The position numbers were made by a program, and so were the translations under genes. Shown here in pieces: positions 23,834 through 35,861 of a DNA stretch of 64,000 nt. Positions within the stretch are counted from its first letter, which is position 1. The number at the start of each line of letters is the position of its first letter. The DNA comes from Rosa chinensis (Eukaryota; Streptophyta; Magnoliopsida; Rosales; Rosaceae), in assembly GCF_002994745.2 (NCBI RefSeq), contig NC_037093.1, positions 45,178,384 to 45,242,383 on the forward strand, read 5' to 3'. A model generated the notes under the pieces. It saw only the letters and a list, made by a program, of their open reading frames with translations, searched no databases and was not told the DNA's origin.

Positions 23834-25124
23834 ATGTATAAAGTAGTGATAAATATATGCGCTATGTCCATAAGCCGACAGTTATATTATGCGTTCTTGC
23901 TCTTAAATATAAGAGTTACTCTGTTTCACAAATGAACATGTGGTGTGCGTAAGAGTGAGAATAGCATAAAGCAAGAAACTTAGCTTATATGGTTGGTCTG
24001 GCCGCAGGTGAACCATTGTTTGAATTAGGAAACTCAAAGTTGATGTTCAGAGACGAGATGAGTTCAGACGCCAATACTTGGATATCCGCTGCAGCTTGAG
24101 TGTATAATCGACCAGAGTTGCCCACTGGGTGTCCAAAGTAAATGTAGGTGCGATGGTACTGCCCAGAATAGAAGGTCGATTGCAGGTGCCCAGTGATCTC
24201 CAGATTTTCTTTTGTGCTTGGAGCTGATTGAGTACTGAGTAAAGGTGTAGGTGCATAATCAGTTGCGCTATGTGTATAGGTGCTCACTGTCCAGAGTAGT
24301 TGTTCAAGTGCCCAGAGAGGATGGATCGAACATGGGTGTCCAGAGAGGCTCAACGGAGGAACTTGGGCGGTGGTGCCTTAGCGGAGGAACTTGGGCGGTG
24401 GTGCCCTGGCCAGCGGTGAAGCTCGGTGATGTACAGCCCAGCGGTCTCTACCTAGTGGTGAAGCAGTGCCACTGATGGTACTTAGCGGGGGACAACTATG
24501 GTGGCCGTTGATGGTGCTTAGCGGGAGCAGTTTCCCGCTGACGAAGCTTGGCGGACGAAGTTTGTTGCTGATGTAGCTTTAGCGGAGGAGGCTTACACGG
24601 TGCGTCAAGATGGTTGGCGGTCAGCGGAGCTATTGTTAGCGGTAGCCCTGCTGACAAAGCTGGTTGTTGGCAGTAGCCTCGGTGACAGAGCTCTTGTTGT
24701 TGCTGACGGGCCTTCTTCGGCGGTGAGAAGGAGCTCGTCACCGATGTGTTCGCTGCTGGCAGTGCTTTGATTGCACTAGCTGTCTGTCCTTGGCGGATCA
24801 AGAGGAATCAAAGCTTTGGCGGAGGCTCGTGGCGGTGCAATTTGCCAAGGAGGAGGCCGGGTGCCCAAAGCATACTTCTGGGTGTCCAAATTAATTTGAC
24901 ACCAAATGTTTTTTGTTGGCGTTGACCTTTCTGACATGGGTGTTAACCGCTGTTGACCAGCCCTATAAGTTGGCGTTGACCTTTCTGACATGGGTGTTAA
25001 CCGCTGTTGACCAGATCTGCTAGGATGAGTTGGCGGTGGCGCTGGAGATGCCACCTGATGCAAGACAAAAAAAAGTTTATTTGTGTCACCGCTAAGGATG
25101 GGTGTGATATTGATCAAAGTGGGC

Positions 25125-25126
25125 AA

Positions 25127-25164
<38 letters not shown>
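25125..25164. repeat. AT microsatellite
   Basis: A run of AT dinucleotides, broken once by GT, is followed by a T-run. It lies in the LARD C leader close to the primer binding site. Confidence 0.9.
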
Positions 25165-25165
<1 letters not shown>

Positions 25166-25388
25166 TTTTTTTTGTTGCCGCTGAATGTACGTGTACCGCT
25201 AAGGATGGGATTACATTGCCTTGATGTAACAAAAATAAAAGCTATTGGGAGATGATGATAATCCAAGAGAAGGAAAAAGTGCAACTTAAAGGAAGAAAAG
25301 AAAAGAAATTTTTTTTGAGCTCGTTAAGTTGACTTAACGCATGGTAAGTGACGAAGCCTTTGTGTTGGCTTCCCACAGACGGCGCCAA

Positions 25389-25443
25389 TGTTAATGTAAG
25401 TGACCAAGGGGTCTAATTAACGTTAGAGAGAGAGAGAGAGAGA

Positions 25444-25477
<34 letters not shown>

Positions 25478-25897
25478 AGAAGTATAGTGGTTCGTCTCTC
25501 GCCTTAACGGGAGACTAAGTCCACTTGAAAGCTTAACTAGTGTATTGGGCTTGCGGCCCAAAGTTACTACAAGAGATGTAATGGGATGGATTCTAAGTGT
25601 GAGGAGGGGTCCCTTTTATAGGTAAGGGAACCCCTCTCATTTACATGTTCTCTAATGTGGGATGCAAACCCACTATTCTAGTGTAGAAAGACCTATTATG
25701 GAGGCAACTTGGCAAGGCTAGGAAGGTGGCTTCCCGGTGAGGTATTGGTTGCTTCCGACTATCGTGGCGTAGCTTGGACATCGGGCTACAAGATGCCAAT
25801 CGCGGTTGGGTCCCACCATGGCTTGTGGACCCCCAAAGAGGGTGTTACTTATTCTTGGTGAGATAGCAAACTAGCCTTGCTAGTAGAGGTATCTACA
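25389..25897 (-). repeat. LARD C right LTR
   Basis: It is the 5' LTR on the minus strand, followed (25371-25388) by the primer site TGGCGCCGTCTGTGGGAA. The microsatellite at about 25425-25477 is GA then CA, unlike the left LTR. Confidence 0.9.
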
Positions 25898-25902
25898 CCT
25901 TA

Positions 25903-26428
25903 TGATACGTCCTGCATTCACATCAATCCTATAATTCTTTGAAATCAGCAGGGCAGAGACGGGGAAGGTAGAGAGAGTCTTCTCGATCAACATCATATCA
26001 GTTATGGTTTTCCCACAAAACTCCATCAAAGACTTGATACGAAGAGCTTCCGAGTTATAATCAAGCACAAACTTGAAATCACAAATGCGGAGGTTATGCC
26101 ATCTCACTTTTAAATCAGGAAGCAGGGAGTCACGAATGTTGCCGAATCGCTGCTCAAGTTCCACCCATAGTTTTCTGGGGTCTTCCTCATTGAGGTATTC
26201 ATTTTGGAGCGCGTCATTCATATGCCTTGTCATGAGAATTATGGCTTTAGCTTGATTTGCTTCAAAAGCAGTAGCTTGCTTAATGGAGAGCACGTTCTGA
26301 CTAGGCTCTTAGATGGTTTCCAAAAGTCCATCAGCCTTAAGATGTTGGCGCACATCTCGGACCCACCTTTGGTATCCAGCGCTAGTTGTCTCCAGTGGAA
26401 CAAAGTTCAACTTGTTCAGGTTACTCAT
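25903..26428 (-). pseudogene. Copia A gag, N-terminal part
   Basis: The ATG is at 26428-26426. The product begins MSNLNKLNF and has the UBN2-type copia gag signature (WVRDVRQHLK, then MTRHMNDALQNEYL and LWVELEQRF). A TAA at 26309-26311 interrupts it after about 40 codons. The frame then stays open to the insertion point at 25903. Copia B has the same start at 36144. Confidence 0.82.
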
Positions 26429-27034
26429 CCTGAAAAACAACACAAGATTAGGGTTAGTTTCGGAGCGCAAAGGCTACCACGAAAAACTATTAAATTTCTG
26501 AGCATAGTCGCTTCTAAGAAATTAGGGATTTTCTGAGCGTGGTCGCTCCCAAGATGTATGTGGTCGATCGTTTTTTTCTCAACAAACTCTAAGTTTGGAG
26601 AGCTTTACAAGCTCCAAGCTTGGAGTGAGCACGAACCCTACAGTTTGGCTTTTGGTCTCCTCTATAAAGAAGAAAAGGGGGTAGAAGAAGGGATGTTGCA
26701 AGTCCCCAAGAAAAGAGAAAAAACTCAAAAACGGGAACTTTTAGTAAAACATACCTCTTAGGATTGCAGCGTTGTCGCGGGTGTCGAGGAGTCACGGGGG
26801 TCTCAAGATTGCGGAATCGCGGGGTGGGTGAAGTCACGAGGTCAAGGGGTCACGGAGTCGCGAGGTCTCGTTGTCGTGGGGTAGCTGGCGTTGCGGGGTC
26901 GCGGTGTCGCTTGAGGGCAGGAGGTAAGCAAGGCTTGCGGGCACTGCAGGGGCAGCATGGCTAATCTTGTGAAGCTTGATCAATTTTTGGGGTTTTGGTT
27001 TCTAAAGCTAGGGTTAGGTCTCGTGCTGATAAAG

Positions 27035-27254
27035 TGTTATAGAGAAACTGAAATTGAGAGGAATTTGCTGTTGTATTCTCATTAATAATAGGGACCTCTT
27101 TATATAGAGGATTACAATGCATGGAATCTAAATCATACAAGGAAAGTAATCGTACATTGAATAGGAATCTAGATCCTTCTAATGTAACCCTATTACCACT
27201 AGGTCAAGTAACCTAGAGTTTGGGCCAAACACAAAATAGAGATTTACTTAAACA
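27035..27254 (-). repeat. Copia A right LTR (5' LTR)
   Basis: It begins TGTTATAGAG on the plus strand and ends TTAAACA. The minus-strand end CTATAACA is followed directly by the primer binding site. The 8 nt missing from the left LTR are present here. Confidence 0.92.
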
Positions 27255-27459
27255 CACCTTAAATTTTCTATTTCGGGCAATTGTCAATTTACCATAATTT
27301 TTTCTGTGACTCTATCCAAATTTTTTGTGGAACTCAACTTAATTCTAGGCATGTCGAGAGATTTTCACATTCATCATACCGGCATATCAGGGGATTTTCA
27401 TTCTAAAACTATAAATATTTCCTCGATGATGTGAAGCCATAAAATTATCGTGTTGCGAT

Positions 27460-27682
27460 TGTTTAGGAAAATTGAAATTGGGAGAGAATAAGCTGTCTCT
27501 TTCATTGATAATAAGGACATCTTTATATAGAGAATTACAACCACAGAATATGAGTCTTACATGGAAACTGAATCATACATTGAATAAGATATCTTCGAGA
27601 ATATCTATAAGACTAACCCTATTACAACTTGGACAAGTCACTAGCATTTGGGCCAGACACATAATCCAGATATACTTGAACA
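27460..27682 (-). repeat. Copia B left LTR (3' LTR)
   Basis: It matches 37139-37362 and is followed by CTCCCCCTTGTG, the polypurine tract on the other strand. A TTTATATAG motif is present. Confidence 0.92.
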
Positions 27683-28019
27683 CTCCCCCTTGTGTCGCCC
27701 AAACATGGTGCTCCTCTCGTTGCCTTGTCAAAAACCTTGCCGAGTAACAAAAATCTAATGGGACAAAAATAACCTCGGTCGAAGGAGAAAAAGAGTATAA
27801 CACACCCTTCACGTTTAGAGACCATACATGTACACATCTCCCCCTGATGACTACGGTAATGAGAGTTCGGATAACTTTCACAAACGATGCTACCAACAAG
27901 TTTCTCGAAAGTGGAATTAGGCAATGACTTAGTGAACAAGTCTGCCACACTATCCTTAAATCGAACATAGTTCACTTTGATCTTGAGGAGAGTCTGTTGT
28001 TGCTGATTATGCTTCGTGT

Positions 28020-31000
28020 TGTCTCGTTTGATGTAGCCTTACTTCATTTGTTCAAAGCAAGCAGCATTATCCTCATAAATGCTCGTAGGCTCATTTGTGG
28101 TAGACTTCAAACCACAATTGCTTCGAACATGCGTAATTATGGATCCAATCCATATATATTCACAAATCGCTTCATGAAGAGCAATAATCTATGCATGGTT
28201 CTAAGATATAGCGACCAAGTCTGTTCTGTAGACCTCCAAGATATCGCGGTCTTACCTATGGTGAACATATGACCAGTTTGGGAATGACCTTTGTGTGGGT
28301 CAGAGAGATACCCAGAATCAGCAAAACCTTCCAAAACACTATTGTCATTTTCGAATTGGGATAAGGGAGGCAGGCTAGTGTTGGCGGCGTTCCTGCTGTG
28401 TGATGGGTCCAAATCCATCATCTCTCTATAGGGATAGAACAAGCCCATATCATCTGTCTAATGGCATCGTGTTGGCGCACAGCTATGTCTAGCAAACATG
28501 TTCATTGCAAATGAGATATCTGGTCTTGTACATTGAGCTAAATACAATAATGCGCATATTGTACTTAAGTAGGACACATCTTTGTCATCATCCTTCGAAC
28601 GAAAAGGATCCTTTTTAGGATCAAGAGTACTAACGATTATGAGCGTGCTTGAAGGCTTGACCTTGTCAAAACGTTTAAGCATCAACACGGTGCTCAAGTT
28701 CCAAATGGAGACAAAACTGTGTTTTCCCAAGATTCTTCATCTCAAAATCGGATTTCAAGTGTTCAACGGTTTCCCTGAACTCTTTAAGGGCTTCCAATGA
28801 AGATCATGTCACCAACATGAACCGCAATAGAATCCGAAACTTGTCATGGAAACGAGAGGGCATATCCTTTCCCAATCAAGTAGTCTTTTTAGTGAGCATT
28901 TCAACCTCATTGCAAACACGCTCCGTGGTCTAGAGCCACTTGACTTGGGTAAATGAAGTTCACCATGAACCCTCATGTATATTCCGTATCTAGATCCCCA
29001 TAGAGATATGTAGTGACCACATTCGTAAGCTGCATGTTCATTTATTCAGAAACTACCAAACTGATAGGGTAGTGGAGTGCAATCACATCCATTATGGGAG
29101 AATATGTGTCCTTGTAATCGATTCCAGGGCGTTTTGTGAGAAGCCTTGCTCTATAAGGCGAGATTACCATCTCTTTTTCTCATCACGCTTTCTAACGAAG
29201 AATTAGTCAATAAGTTTTATGTTAAGAGGTGTTGGCATCACTGGCTCTAAAAACTTTCTTCTTCGTTAGAGAATCCAACTTAACCTGGATCACATATTTC
29301 TATTTAGGCCAATTTTCTCTACGTTGGCATTCATCATTCATCAACGGAGCGTGATTCATTTTTCATCAGACTCAACAAACTCATGTGTAATGAAATACGC
29401 GTATACATCATCAATCTTGATGGAGTTTTTATCCCACTTCTCATGTACACTAGTGTAATTTTCAGATAGCTCTATATTCTCATGAATAAGTTCTGACGTT
29501 AATGCGTCCCCCAATGATAACCTTAATCCAGAACATTCTCATGAGACAGATTTTGAGTATCGATGGTCAAATGATTGGGTTGTGCCAAAGTATCCTTCGA
29601 ACCAACGGGCCTCCCACATATCCTAGCTGTGGCCATGGCCTGAAACATCAGAGTGCTACTCTCTATGGCGTTGGTGCCATGCCTACCTCCGTGTAGGGTG
29701 ACACTATATCCTTTCGTATGGACCTTCATCCTTGCAGACATGTTTGCAGCAGATATGTGTGATCTCGTCACTTTAGCGGGGATCGAGATGAGACATAGTG
29801 AGGACAGACCACGACAATTTCTGTCATTCCTTTTGAACACTCGTTTTCTTATCTCCCCCTAACAACGGGAAGACTGTCTCATCAAAGTGACAATCCGCAA
29901 ATCTAGCGGTAAAGAGATTGCCCAGCAAGGGCATTATGTGGCGAACGATTGTTGGAGTCTCATATCCAACGTATTTGCCTATTCGTCTGTGAGGACCTAT
30001 CATAGTGAGCTGTGGCAGCACAATAGGCACATAAATGGCACACTCAAATATGCGTAAGTACAAGATAGTTAAACCCATTCACTAGCTATAACACAGAGAT
30101 AGATTGAGTGGCGGTGGGTCATAGACGAATTAACATAGCTACATGTGATATTGCATCACCCCAATTAGATATAGAGAGATTGGTGCACATTACCAATGTT
30201 CGGGCTACCATCGTAGTCATTTTTGTGAGACCATTTGGGTGTGTACATGGGAATATGATGTCCAACATCAGTCCCAGTGATATGTGATAACCATCAAAAG
30301 TTTCAATGTAAACTCTTTAGCATTGTCAAGTCCAATTGACTGAATAGGATGATCTAAGGAGTGAGCCCGTCACCATATGATCTATGCTAGGAGTGTAGCG
30401 TAAGCAGCATTACAAGTGAATAATGGCACAACACGTGACCAATGTGTTTGCATGTCAACCAACATCATGAAATATTTAAACGTCCGCAAGTTGACTGAAT
30501 CGGTCCACAGAGTCCCCTCAGATTCTATGTAAGAACAAAATGAACATTTTTGTATCCTTCGCATAGGATGGTCTGAGTCCTAATTTTCCTAAGGAACAGG
30601 CTTTGTAGAATGAGCAAGAGGCCTGAGAAGCAACCAATGAGGATTTTGGTTGGGCCTGAACGTCTGAAATTTCTATTGGAAGCAAAGTTGGTGATTACAA
30701 CATAACCTGGGGCGCCATCACCATGATGAACGCCATCCATGGTGTCATGGATATTGACTGCACTAGCCCTAGGCTGGCGGTGGACAACGATAGCGCAGAG
30801 GCAGCAGCGGCAGTCACACTTAGTCCAGGAATCAACCTTTGATTCTTGCTTCGTTTCGCTCAAAAGAATGGATGTCTTTGTGAAGTCTTTAGTAGAGGGA
30901 TCATCATATCATGACTAGGATGACCTCCTATCGTGACAAAGTCAATATGTGTCTAAATCCAAGAGATCTTCTCTCATAACTCTATTGGATTTAATAGCTC

Positions 31001-31680
31001 GAATAGTGGTGACATAAAATCCACTAAAGAGACATATAAGTTTCTCTAAGATGTGCCTTTATTCCTAATTATTAGAGGTATTGCAAAGCAAATGAACTCT
31101 TTTCCATTCTCTATATGTGTTTTCGCATGGAGTCTATTGGCTCGAATAGCTCTATAGGGTTCGATTTTCCCTAGGAGCGTAGAGAGTTTCTTTGATGATA
31201 ATCAACGTGCCATTTAGCAAGCAGAATTTGGGCCATTCTATGTCCTTGAACTAATCCTGATGGCACAGTCATCGTAGTCACAAAGGAATATGCTTAGAAT
31301 TAAAATGGAGTCATAATGAACAGAACTCGAAATTTTATTCATAAGCCAAAGGAGTACATCATTGTTTCTTAACCATTAAGAGAATCTAATCCAAATACTA
31401 GTTAATGCAAAACAATGGTAGTCGTTTGACTTCTTTCGGTAACTCTAAAATAAATATGGCCAAGTGAGTAGAGAGATGTTGGTAGAGCAATAAGTACCAT
31501 GCACTTATCTCAAAACCTTCCTAGACATCATACTCACTTTGGATAAGCCTAGTTGAAGAAAAACTAAACCAATGACATTTAGTACAAAATATATGGCAAT
31601 TGCCTATTACATCTCTTGGAAAAATAAAGACTAAATTGGCAATCTATTGATCCCGGCTAGATTTGAAGTCTTCAACCCTT
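28020..31680 (-). pseudogene. Copia B pol remnants (integrase, RT, RNase H)
   Basis: Short minus-strand frames match Copia A pol piece by piece. RNase H is at 28137-28448 (FADSGYLSDPHKGHSQTGH), the RT end at 28458-28730, integrase and linker at 29824-30564 (GKYVGYETPTIVRH), and pre-integrase near 30850. Frames are interrupted every 100 codons or so and some segments are deleted. No functional polyprotein is possible. Confidence 0.82.
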
Positions 31681-32459
31681 AAATGTAGATCACATTCTTG
31701 ATCTTCTTGTGCCACATAGTGAGCTTCTCTTGCTTCACAATATGCTTTGTAGGTGGTGACAATACTCTCATGAGCTCTACAAATGTGTGCTCAATGACTG
31801 GATGCTCCACATTGAGAACATACATCTCTGTGCTCAAACTCTCTTGATTGAGGAGTTTTGAAAACATCATTTGGATGGTTTTTAGTGTTGGTGGCACTAC
31901 CAACATGGCCAGAAGTATTGCTTCCCTCTCTCTTTCCACATTAACCTCTTTAGTTCCGTGTCTGACTATTTTGGCAGTTACCTTCCTAAGTAGAGCGATT
32001 ATATGGACCAGAACATCCAGAAGTATCCCTAGGATTATGTTTTCACTCTTGGTGCTCTCCCTTTGGAGCGCGACTATAATTGGACTCCGAGATAGTCTCT
32101 GTTCCCACAGATTTCGAATTATAGTTCTTCACAAGGATGTTGTCATGCTTTTTAGCGCATTCATGGCTCCAATGAGCTCATGAAACTTTGTGATCCATCA
32201 TGCAATAACATAGATTTGATAGTTCTTAGTAACCATAAAAGCAGAGACGGGGAAGATAGAGAGAGTCTTCTCAATTAACATCGCATCTGTGATCTCTTTA
32301 CCATAGAATTCCATTAAGGATTTAATGCGAAGTGCTTCCGAGTTGTAATCAAGAATTGTCTTGAAATCATAGAACCAGAGATTATGTCATCTCACTTCTA
32401 GGTCAAGAAGCAGGGAGTCATGGACGTTGCCAAAGGGTTCTTCGAGTGAGACCCAGAGC
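31679..32459 (-). pseudogene. Copia B gag, C-terminal remnant
   Basis: This segment is collinear with the Copia A gag tail, including a damaged zinc-knuckle area near 31790-31830. It continues to 32459, where the solo LTR begins. The N-terminal part resumes at 35862. Confidence 0.7.
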
Positions 32460-33073
32460 TGATTACAAGCATTTTTTAAATACTAGAATTAAGCCAATCT
32501 CCAAATTAATTATTATGTAATTAATCTATGTTTATTTATTTTGTAGGAAATAAGTGGAGTTGTTAAAATCACGATAAATAGAATAAAGTTGGAGTAATTT
32601 GGAGTTCCGACAGAATGATGAAGTGGTCAAAGGTAGTCGATCCCTCAAAGCCATTGCAACTTGCAAGAAAGCAAAACCCGATTACTCATGTGCGAAAGAA
32701 GAAGAAGAAGAAGAAGAAAACTATAGAATAATTTAAGGAATAAAAGCGTTCTTCGAGTGAGACCTAGAGCTGATTATAAGCATTTTTTTAAACACTAGAA
32801 TTAAGCTAATCTCCAAATTAATTATTATCTAATTAATCCATGTTTATTTATTTTGTAGGAAATAAGTGGAGTTGTTAAAATCACGATAAATAGAACAAAG
32901 TTGGAGTAATTTGGAGTTCCGACAGAATGATGAAGTGGTCAAAGGTAGTCGAAGTTGGAGTAATTTGGAGTCCCTCAAAGCCATTGCAACTTGCAAGAAA
33001 GCAAAACCCAATTACTCATGTGCGAAAGAAGAAGAAGAAGAAGAAAACTATAGAATAATTTAAGGAATAAAAG
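32437..33073. repeat. 311-bp tandem duplication across a TE junction
   Basis: The copy at 32437-32747 is followed by a second at 32748-33073. Each begins with the same 23 bp of Copia B gag (GTTCTTCGAGTGAGACC...) before the solo LTR sequence, so the duplication took place after the LTR inserted. The second copy has an extra duplicated GTTGGAGTAATTTGGAG and a shorter GAA run. Confidence 0.82.
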
Positions 33074-33290
33074 TATGCAGCCTTTAATTAACCAAGAGTT
33101 TATTTAATTAAACAAACTAATTGCTGAACCATATCCTTAATTACACGTAGCAACATCTCTTGCTTTTCTTTCCTCTCGTCGCATGTGAGATCACACACCC
33201 AGACTTTCTTTTCTCTCTCTTTGGTTCCACACTGACCAATAGCCAGTCACCCATTATCAGCCTTTTCTCTCAGACATAACAGCCACCCAA

Positions 33291-33293
<3 letters not shown>

Positions 33294-33323
<30 letters not shown>
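33294..33323. repeat. AT microsatellite
   Basis: About 15 AT units in the probable solo LTR. Confidence 0.9.
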
Positions 33324-33326
<3 letters not shown>

Positions 33327-33578
33327 GTCACTTACTATTCACTTCTTTTTATATTTATTTCCACCCTCTAGGTCATGGGTACAGTTTCTAAACTGATCTG
33401 GATCACTTTCTGGGTCAATTTCATGACCTGCAAACTAACCCGATAACCCAAGTTAGTTTGGAAACTGTGCCCTCTCCCCTTTCTATCTTCCTCTCATCAA
33501 TTGTTGATTATTTTCTTTATCTTTCTTTTGGAAATACAAGAAGAACTCACTCAAGCTTCAAGAAATCATCATCAAGAG

Positions 33579-34795
33579 TAGGGCTGGGCTCGGGTCGGGC
33601 CCGAAAATTAGTGAGACTGAGACCGAACCCAATACTGTCGGTTCGGGCTTTTTCTGAAATGAAAACTGACATAAACTGAACCCATTCGGGCCGGTTCGGT
33701 TTTTGAGCTTTTCGGGCCCAAAATACCCTGTTCATCAACTAACCTATTTTGCCAGTTTTCCAAAGACAGTTTTGGAACTTTTGGACTTCTAGCAGATTTC
33801 CAACTCATTTTGGCACCTGGAAGACTGGAATGCATATCAAATTATAATGCTGTGAAATAAACGCATAACTGTAATCAATTTGCAATAATCAAGTTTAGCC
33901 ACAGTTTACACTTTACAACACAAACTCAAGAGTCAAGAATACATAATATACATTGTCCAGAACTGTGGGATGAATTTTGAGAAGCCATCAAAGATTCAAA
34001 GTATAGGACTTGCCTGCAAAAATGAGAACACATCCAGTCCAGATAATCAGATTCAGTAGGAGAATATATAATCTAGCATCAAATTAACACAATAACATAA
34101 GAGATTGCAGAACCAACCAAACTTCAATGGAAAAAATTAACCACCAGTCGCCGACTCCAAAGTCAAAACACGTCGTGACCAACGACTCAACGAGGTCCAC
34201 CGTATCTTCAAGAGCTTCGACTCCAACGGTGACTGCAAGATCTCAACCTCGAAGCTCGGCAATGTCCTCAAGGCCCTGGGCTCCAACGTCCCCGACGACA
34301 AGCTCCGCTGCTCCTCTGCTCCAGTGCGTGATGGTCGACCTCGGAAGTCTCTGAGAGTCTGAGACAGTCTGAGATCTGGAGGGAGAGTGGCGGATTTCAC
34401 AGACGAAGACGGGCGGAGGCGCGGAGGAGTGAAGGCTGAGAGAGAGAGGAACTGATCAACTGATGGAGGGTGAGAGAGTGAGAGAGTGAGAGGCTGAGAT
34501 CGGGTTCTCTTTAGGGTTAGTTCGAGTTTTACAGAATTTTCTTTTTCTAAAAATATTTAATATATTAATATAACACCCAATCATAGATAGACAAGTGGCA
34601 ACTCAGGGTATTTCGGGTCGGGTTCGGGCTTTCGGTCTCTACAAATTTGAGGCCCGAGACTGAAACCGAGATAATATCTTCGGGTCGGGCCCTAGACCGA
34701 ACCGATATTTTCAACATCCAAACCGAACCGATTCAGGCTTTTTGGCTCGGTTCGGGTCAGGTTTCTGGGTTTTCAGGTTCGGACGCCCACCCCTA
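33579..34795. mobile_element. hAT-type element (1.2 kb) with captured gene fragment
   Basis: The ends are inverted: TAGGGCTGGGCTCGGGTC on the left and TAGGGGTGGGCGTCCG inward from the right. The perfect 8-bp duplication ATCAAGAG is at 33571-33578 and 34796-34803. Subterminal regions are rich in CGGGTCGGG-like and GAACCGAACC-like repeats, as in plant hAT elements. The middle (about 34150-34355) has a different, GC-rich composition and encodes part of a calmodulin-like protein. No transposase is visible, so the element is non-autonomous. Confidence 0.87.
34150..34355 (+). pseudogene. captured calmodulin-like EF-hand fragment
   Basis: In the plus-strand frame that includes GAC at 34177-34179, the translation runs LNEVHRIFKSF, then the loop DSNGDCKISTSK, then LGNVLKALGSNVPDDKL. 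This is an EF-hand helix-loop-helix of the plant calmodulin-like (CML/polcalcin) type. The loop keeps Asp at positions 1 and 5, but the invariant Gly at position 6 is Cys and the Glu at position 12 is Lys, so calcium binding should be lost. No start codon in context or second hand remains complete. It is read as a fragment picked up by the surrounding hAT element. Confidence 0.75.
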
Positions 34796-35861
34796 ATCAA
34801 GAGCACCACACCTCTATTTTGGGTAGTTGAGTGAAGAAATTGTTTGGTTTATACTAGTCTATAGCTAGGAGTGACCAAGTCAACTCTCCCCTCTCTTCCT
34901 TATCATCTCTTTCATATTTTTCTATATTTTTGATGATGTATCTATATATGAGTAGTGAGTAGTCTCATTGGGAAACTAGGGTTTGAACCATAGCATGGAT
35001 TTAATATAATAAATATGGTTTGATTTAATGGTTTTCAATTTTGTGTTTGGCATATGTTCTATTCTATAATATATATGGTTTAGATGCATGATTAGGAGCT
35101 TGATTAACTCTTGAATGTGCAGATGAGCATGTCTAGAACAAATTAGGGGACCTAATCACTTCTCTAATTTATGGCTAGGACATATGTTTAGAACATGGTT
35201 AGTTACAATACCAATTTCGATTGCCATATTGGCTAACTTGGGAACCTTAAGATTCTAGGACACTTTGCCTTTTGGTGCAACTAGAGGCCTTAACAAGGCT
35301 CTAGATTGTCCTATTTGAGTTTCTACAACCCTTGATCCGGAGTAGGAATACCATATAAGAAATCTAATGACCCATGAGCCTTGAAAAGACTTGGGAACTG
35401 TTTTGATGCTATTATGAATTGAATGACCACTGTCGAAATATATTTGTGCATTAAATTTGGCTAGGAGGATATCCTAGTGACCTAATTTCCATTTCTTATT
35501 TTTTTTTCTTCATTTAATTTAGTTGTTAGTTAAACCTTTCATTTAAATTCGTGCAATTTAGTTATTAGAAATTAAATTACAATTTTCGGTGACAATTTCT
35601 ATCTCATTGTAATTATCCATCACTAGGCTTGTAGCTTTAATTAGGGTTTGGTGAAAACCAAAGCCGAGCATTGCTAAGGCTTGGTGCCTTAGAGTAGCAC
35701 TTTTATTTATTTTATTTTCCTTTATTTGCTTAGTGACTTTAGTTCCGACTACCCAAGGACTGTGGGTTAGCCACTAATCCCCATGGTATGATAATTTTGG
35801 GCATAATACTTCCCTTACTTGACATGACTCGTACGCTTGTGAGAGTTTATGCATCAAGTCA

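Larger units (their letters stand above)
16953..25897 (-). mobile_element. LARD C: large non-coding LTR element nested in Copia A
   Basis: LTRs at 16953-17486 and 25389-25897 start TGTTAATGTAAG and end GGTATCTACA. The duplication is CCTTG at 16948-16952 and CCTTA at 25898-25902 (one G-to-A difference). Minus strand after the right LTR reads TTGGCGCCGTCTGTGGGAA, a gypsy primer site. A purine-rich tract (GGGGACTTCGGGGACT) precedes the left LTR. The 7.9-kb interior has no gag, protease, RT or integrase that I can recognise. It holds a 31-bp minisatellite, unique AT-rich DNA, and nested hAT, Harbinger and LINE insertions. Sequence at 18848-19290 matches Gypsy D at 41500-41930, so C is a non-autonomous relative of D. 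Confidence 0.88.
11586..27254 (-). mobile_element. Copia A: Ty1-copia retrotransposon split by LARD C
   Basis: LTRs at 11586-11799 and 27035-27254 start TG and end CA. They are flanked by the duplication CACCT at 11581-11585 and 27255-27259. Minus-strand order is LTR, primer site (TTATCAGCACGAGACC, inside 27017-27034), a leader with GC-rich degenerate repeats (26429-27016), gag, integrase, RT, RNase H, polypurine tract (ACAAAGGGGAG) and LTR, which is the copia gene order. The left LTR lacks 8 nt near its start. LARD C (16953-25897) interrupts gag. Removing it leaves an element of about 6.7 kb. It landed 132 bp upstream of the helicase ATG, in the position of that gene's promoter or 5' UTR. 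Confidence 0.92.
32460..35861. mobile_element. probable gypsy-type solo LTR inside Copia B gag
   Basis: Copia B gag continuity breaks at about 32460 and resumes at about 35862, as comparison with Copia A shows. The insert begins TGATTACAAGC and ends CATCAAGTCA. The end region (ACTTGACATGACTCGTACGC, then a CATCAAGT string) resembles the LTR end of plant Athila/Tat gypsy elements. Candidate 5-bp flanks AGAGC and ATAGT agree at only three positions, so the exact ends are uncertain. It contains a local duplication, an AT run and a hAT element. Confidence 0.55.
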
